Shown here: positions 62,821 to 64,000 of the stretch, one piece after another
How the letters are laid out: each line of letters starts with the position of its first letter
How positions within the stretch are numbered: position 1 is the stretch's first letter
Assembly (NCBI GenBank): GCA_963700885.1
Contig: CAVOZJ010000022.1
Span: 62,001-126,000, forward strand
DNA length: 64,000 bases
Source: Anderseniella sp963700885
GTDB lineage: Bacteria > Pseudomonadota > Alphaproteobacteria > Rhizobiales > Aestuariivirgaceae
Reading direction: 5' to 3'
Notes under the pieces: model-generated
Told to the model about the DNA's origin: nothing
What the model saw: only the letters and a program-made list of their open reading frames with translations
Database searches by the model: none
Program-made: the position numbers and the translations under genes

Positions 62821-64000
62821 ATGACAATATGGCCACCCAAACCCAAAGATCTACACAGGCCGGCCTACAGATCTTTGGCAGAACGACTAAACCGTGCAGT
62901 TGTTGCCGGTGAGTTACGCAATGGTGACCGGCTGCCAACCCATCGCAATCTGGCCTATGATCTTGGCCTGAGCGTACAGACTGTCAGCAGGGCCTATGAT
63001 GAATTGATCCGCCGAGGGGTTATTGCCGGCGAAGTTGGTCGAGGCACATTCGTCAAGTCGGGGCGAAACAATACACAAACGCCGTACCTTGAGGACAGGC
63101 GGCAGGGCTCCATGATTGATTTCTCCATGTTGAAACCGGTATTCGAAACACTCCACCTTGATGCTATGCGAAATGCACTTGTGGATCTGGGCAGTGACCT
63201 GCCGGCTACTGTTGCTTCCTCGTTCCGTCCTTCCGTATCTCTAGCGAAGTACACCGCGGCATCACTCAAGTGGTTGCGGCGATGCGGGCTGGATGGGCCA
63301 TCACAGGCTGTGTTGCTTACAAACGGCAACACGTCGGCCATGACCGTTGCTTTGATGACCACAGCGATTCCAGGTGATCTGATTGTCACAGAAGAACTGG
63401 GACACCACACACTCGAACCACTTACCCGTTACCTTGGTCTCAGAATTCAGGGTTTGGAAATTGATTCACAGGGAATTGTGCCCGCAGCATTCGCCACAGC
63501 CTGCGAAAGGACAGCTGTCAAGGCAATTTACTTGATGCCAACCGGGCTAAACCCCAGTGCCACCACAATGTCGGCGGAACGTCGCAAGGAAATTGTAAAA
63601 GTTGCACGCAAGCACGAGGTGCTGATTATTGAAAATGATGCTTGGGGACCACTGCAGCCAAATAGGCCGGATCCGATGGCTATACTCGCCCCTGAGCGAA
63701 CATTCTACTTCACAAGCCTGACAAAATGCATAATGCCTGGGCTCAGGTTCGGGTTTCTTGTTGTACCTGAAACGTATGAATCTGCGGCCGCCAACCGCCA
63801 TTTGGTGACCAACTGGATGGCCACCTCACTAATGGCCGAACTGGCGACGCGATGGATCGATGACGGTACAGCAGAATCCCTGCTGCAGTGGCAAAAATCG
63901 GCGCTTCGCGAACGCAACAACCTGGCGAAAAAGGTTCTTGAACATGTCGCATTCAATTCCAGCGACAACGGTATGCATATCTGGCTTCCGATGCCTGGAT
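62821..64000 (+). CDS. MocR/GabR-type GntR regulator with aminotransferase domain (3' end outside the window)
   Basis: The frame opens at ATG 62821 and stays open for at least 393 codons to the window edge. A GntR winged HTH (residues 12-80; GDRLPTHRNLAYDLGLSVQTVSRAYDEL and GRGTFV) is fused to a fold-type I aminotransferase-like domain. PLP marks are IYLMPTGLNPSATTMS, IIENDAWGPL and FTSLTKCIMPGLRFGFL (SxxK lysine). This is the MocR/GabR architecture; Bacillus GabR senses GABA plus PLP and controls gabTD. Divergence from an Lrp gene and a gabD-type operon supports a GABA-responsive role. The protein is partial at the C-terminus. Confidence 0.9.
   Translation, partial: MTIWPPKPKDLHRPAYRSLAERLNRAVVAGELRNGDRLPTHRNLAYDLGLSVQTVSRAYDELIRRGVIAGEVGRGTFVKSGRNNTQTPYLEDRRQGSMIDFSMLKPVFETLHLDAMRNALVDLGSDLPATVASSFRPSVSLAKYTAASLKWLRRCGLDGPSQAVLLTNGNTSAMTVALMTTAIPGDLIVTEELGHHTLEPLTRYLGLRIQGLEIDSQGIVPAAFATACERTAVKAIYLMPTGLNPSATTMSAERRKEIVKVARKHEVLIIENDAWGPLQPNRPDPMAILAPERTFYFTSLTKCIMPGLRFGFLVVPETYESAAANRHLVTNWMATSLMAELATRWIDDGTAESLLQWQKSALRERNNLAKKVLEHVAFNSSDNGMHIWLPMPG

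Noticed and set aside
1..64000. Mobile elements, prophage, CRISPR array, rRNA
   Set aside because: No transposase, integrase, phage structural gene, regularly spaced repeat or rRNA-like sequence was recognised on either strand.

Overview
The window is a gene-dense stretch of an alphaproteobacterial chromosome. I judge the base composition by eye at mid-50s percent GC. The E1-beta subunit of pyruvate dehydrogenase carries an N-terminal lipoyl domain, and the set tpiA / secG / pyrG / eno / ftsB-like / pdhA-pdhB-pdhC / lpd / lipA / ratA lies on one strand in the order common in Hyphomicrobiales (Rhizobiales) and relatives. Many genes for N-methylated amines, polyamine-type transport and fatty-acid oxidation fit a free-living heterotroph, possibly marine. 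No rRNA, convincing tRNA, transposase, phage gene or CRISPR array was seen.

Layout. 0-4.4 kb: a rhodanese, a large dimethylglycine/sarcosine dehydrogenase-like flavoenzyme, and a two-gene unit of an exported deaminase and an ankyrin protein. 4.6-11.2 kb: an aspartate dehydrogenase-like gene, a class V aminotransferase, and divergent from it a compact unit of adenylate-forming ligase, GNAT acyltransferase, free-standing acyl carrier protein and N-methyltransferase, then an M20 hydrolase. This is the most likely place for an undescribed small pathway. 11.4-22.8 kb: the pyruvate dehydrogenase/lipoate region (ratA, lipA, two GlsB-type membrane proteins, lpd, a coupled GNAT, pdhC, pdhB, pdhA), a FtsB-like protein, a small membrane protein, a DMT transporter and enolase. 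23-32.6 kb: an orphan acidic protein and a one-strand catabolic unit (DAO-type flavoprotein, polyamine-type ABC transporter, MR-type enolase-superfamily enzyme, saccharopine dehydrogenase-like enzyme) with a divergent LysR regulator.

32.7-42 kb: an apparent long operon starting at pyrG and reading through a large MscS-type channel, a VOC protein, a thioesterase, a YhiN-like flavoprotein, a GNAT and an AidB-type acyl-CoA dehydrogenase. 42.4-52.4 kb: a four-gene beta-oxidation operon headed by a 1,350-residue fusion of acyltransferase, alpha/beta hydrolase and acyl-CoA synthetase, followed by thiolase, a FadN-type bifunctional enzyme and a FadE-type dehydrogenase. 52.7-55.7 kb: small accessory genes, including a DMT transporter broken by an in-frame amber codon and a protein of two fused SpoIIAA-like domains. 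55.9-59.1 kb: secG, tpiA and divergent ppiD. 59.2-64 kb: a GABA/omega-amino-acid module (class III aminotransferase, succinate-semialdehyde dehydrogenase, Lrp regulator) with a divergent MocR/GabR-type regulator that runs off the end.

The conserved housekeeping genes all keep one orientation, while blocks of metabolic genes sit between secG and pyrG and between pyrG and eno. The conserved order therefore looks opened by accessory insertions. Functional assignments rest on motifs and domain order read by eye; substrates of the transporters, ligase, aminotransferases and dehydrogenases are inferred.
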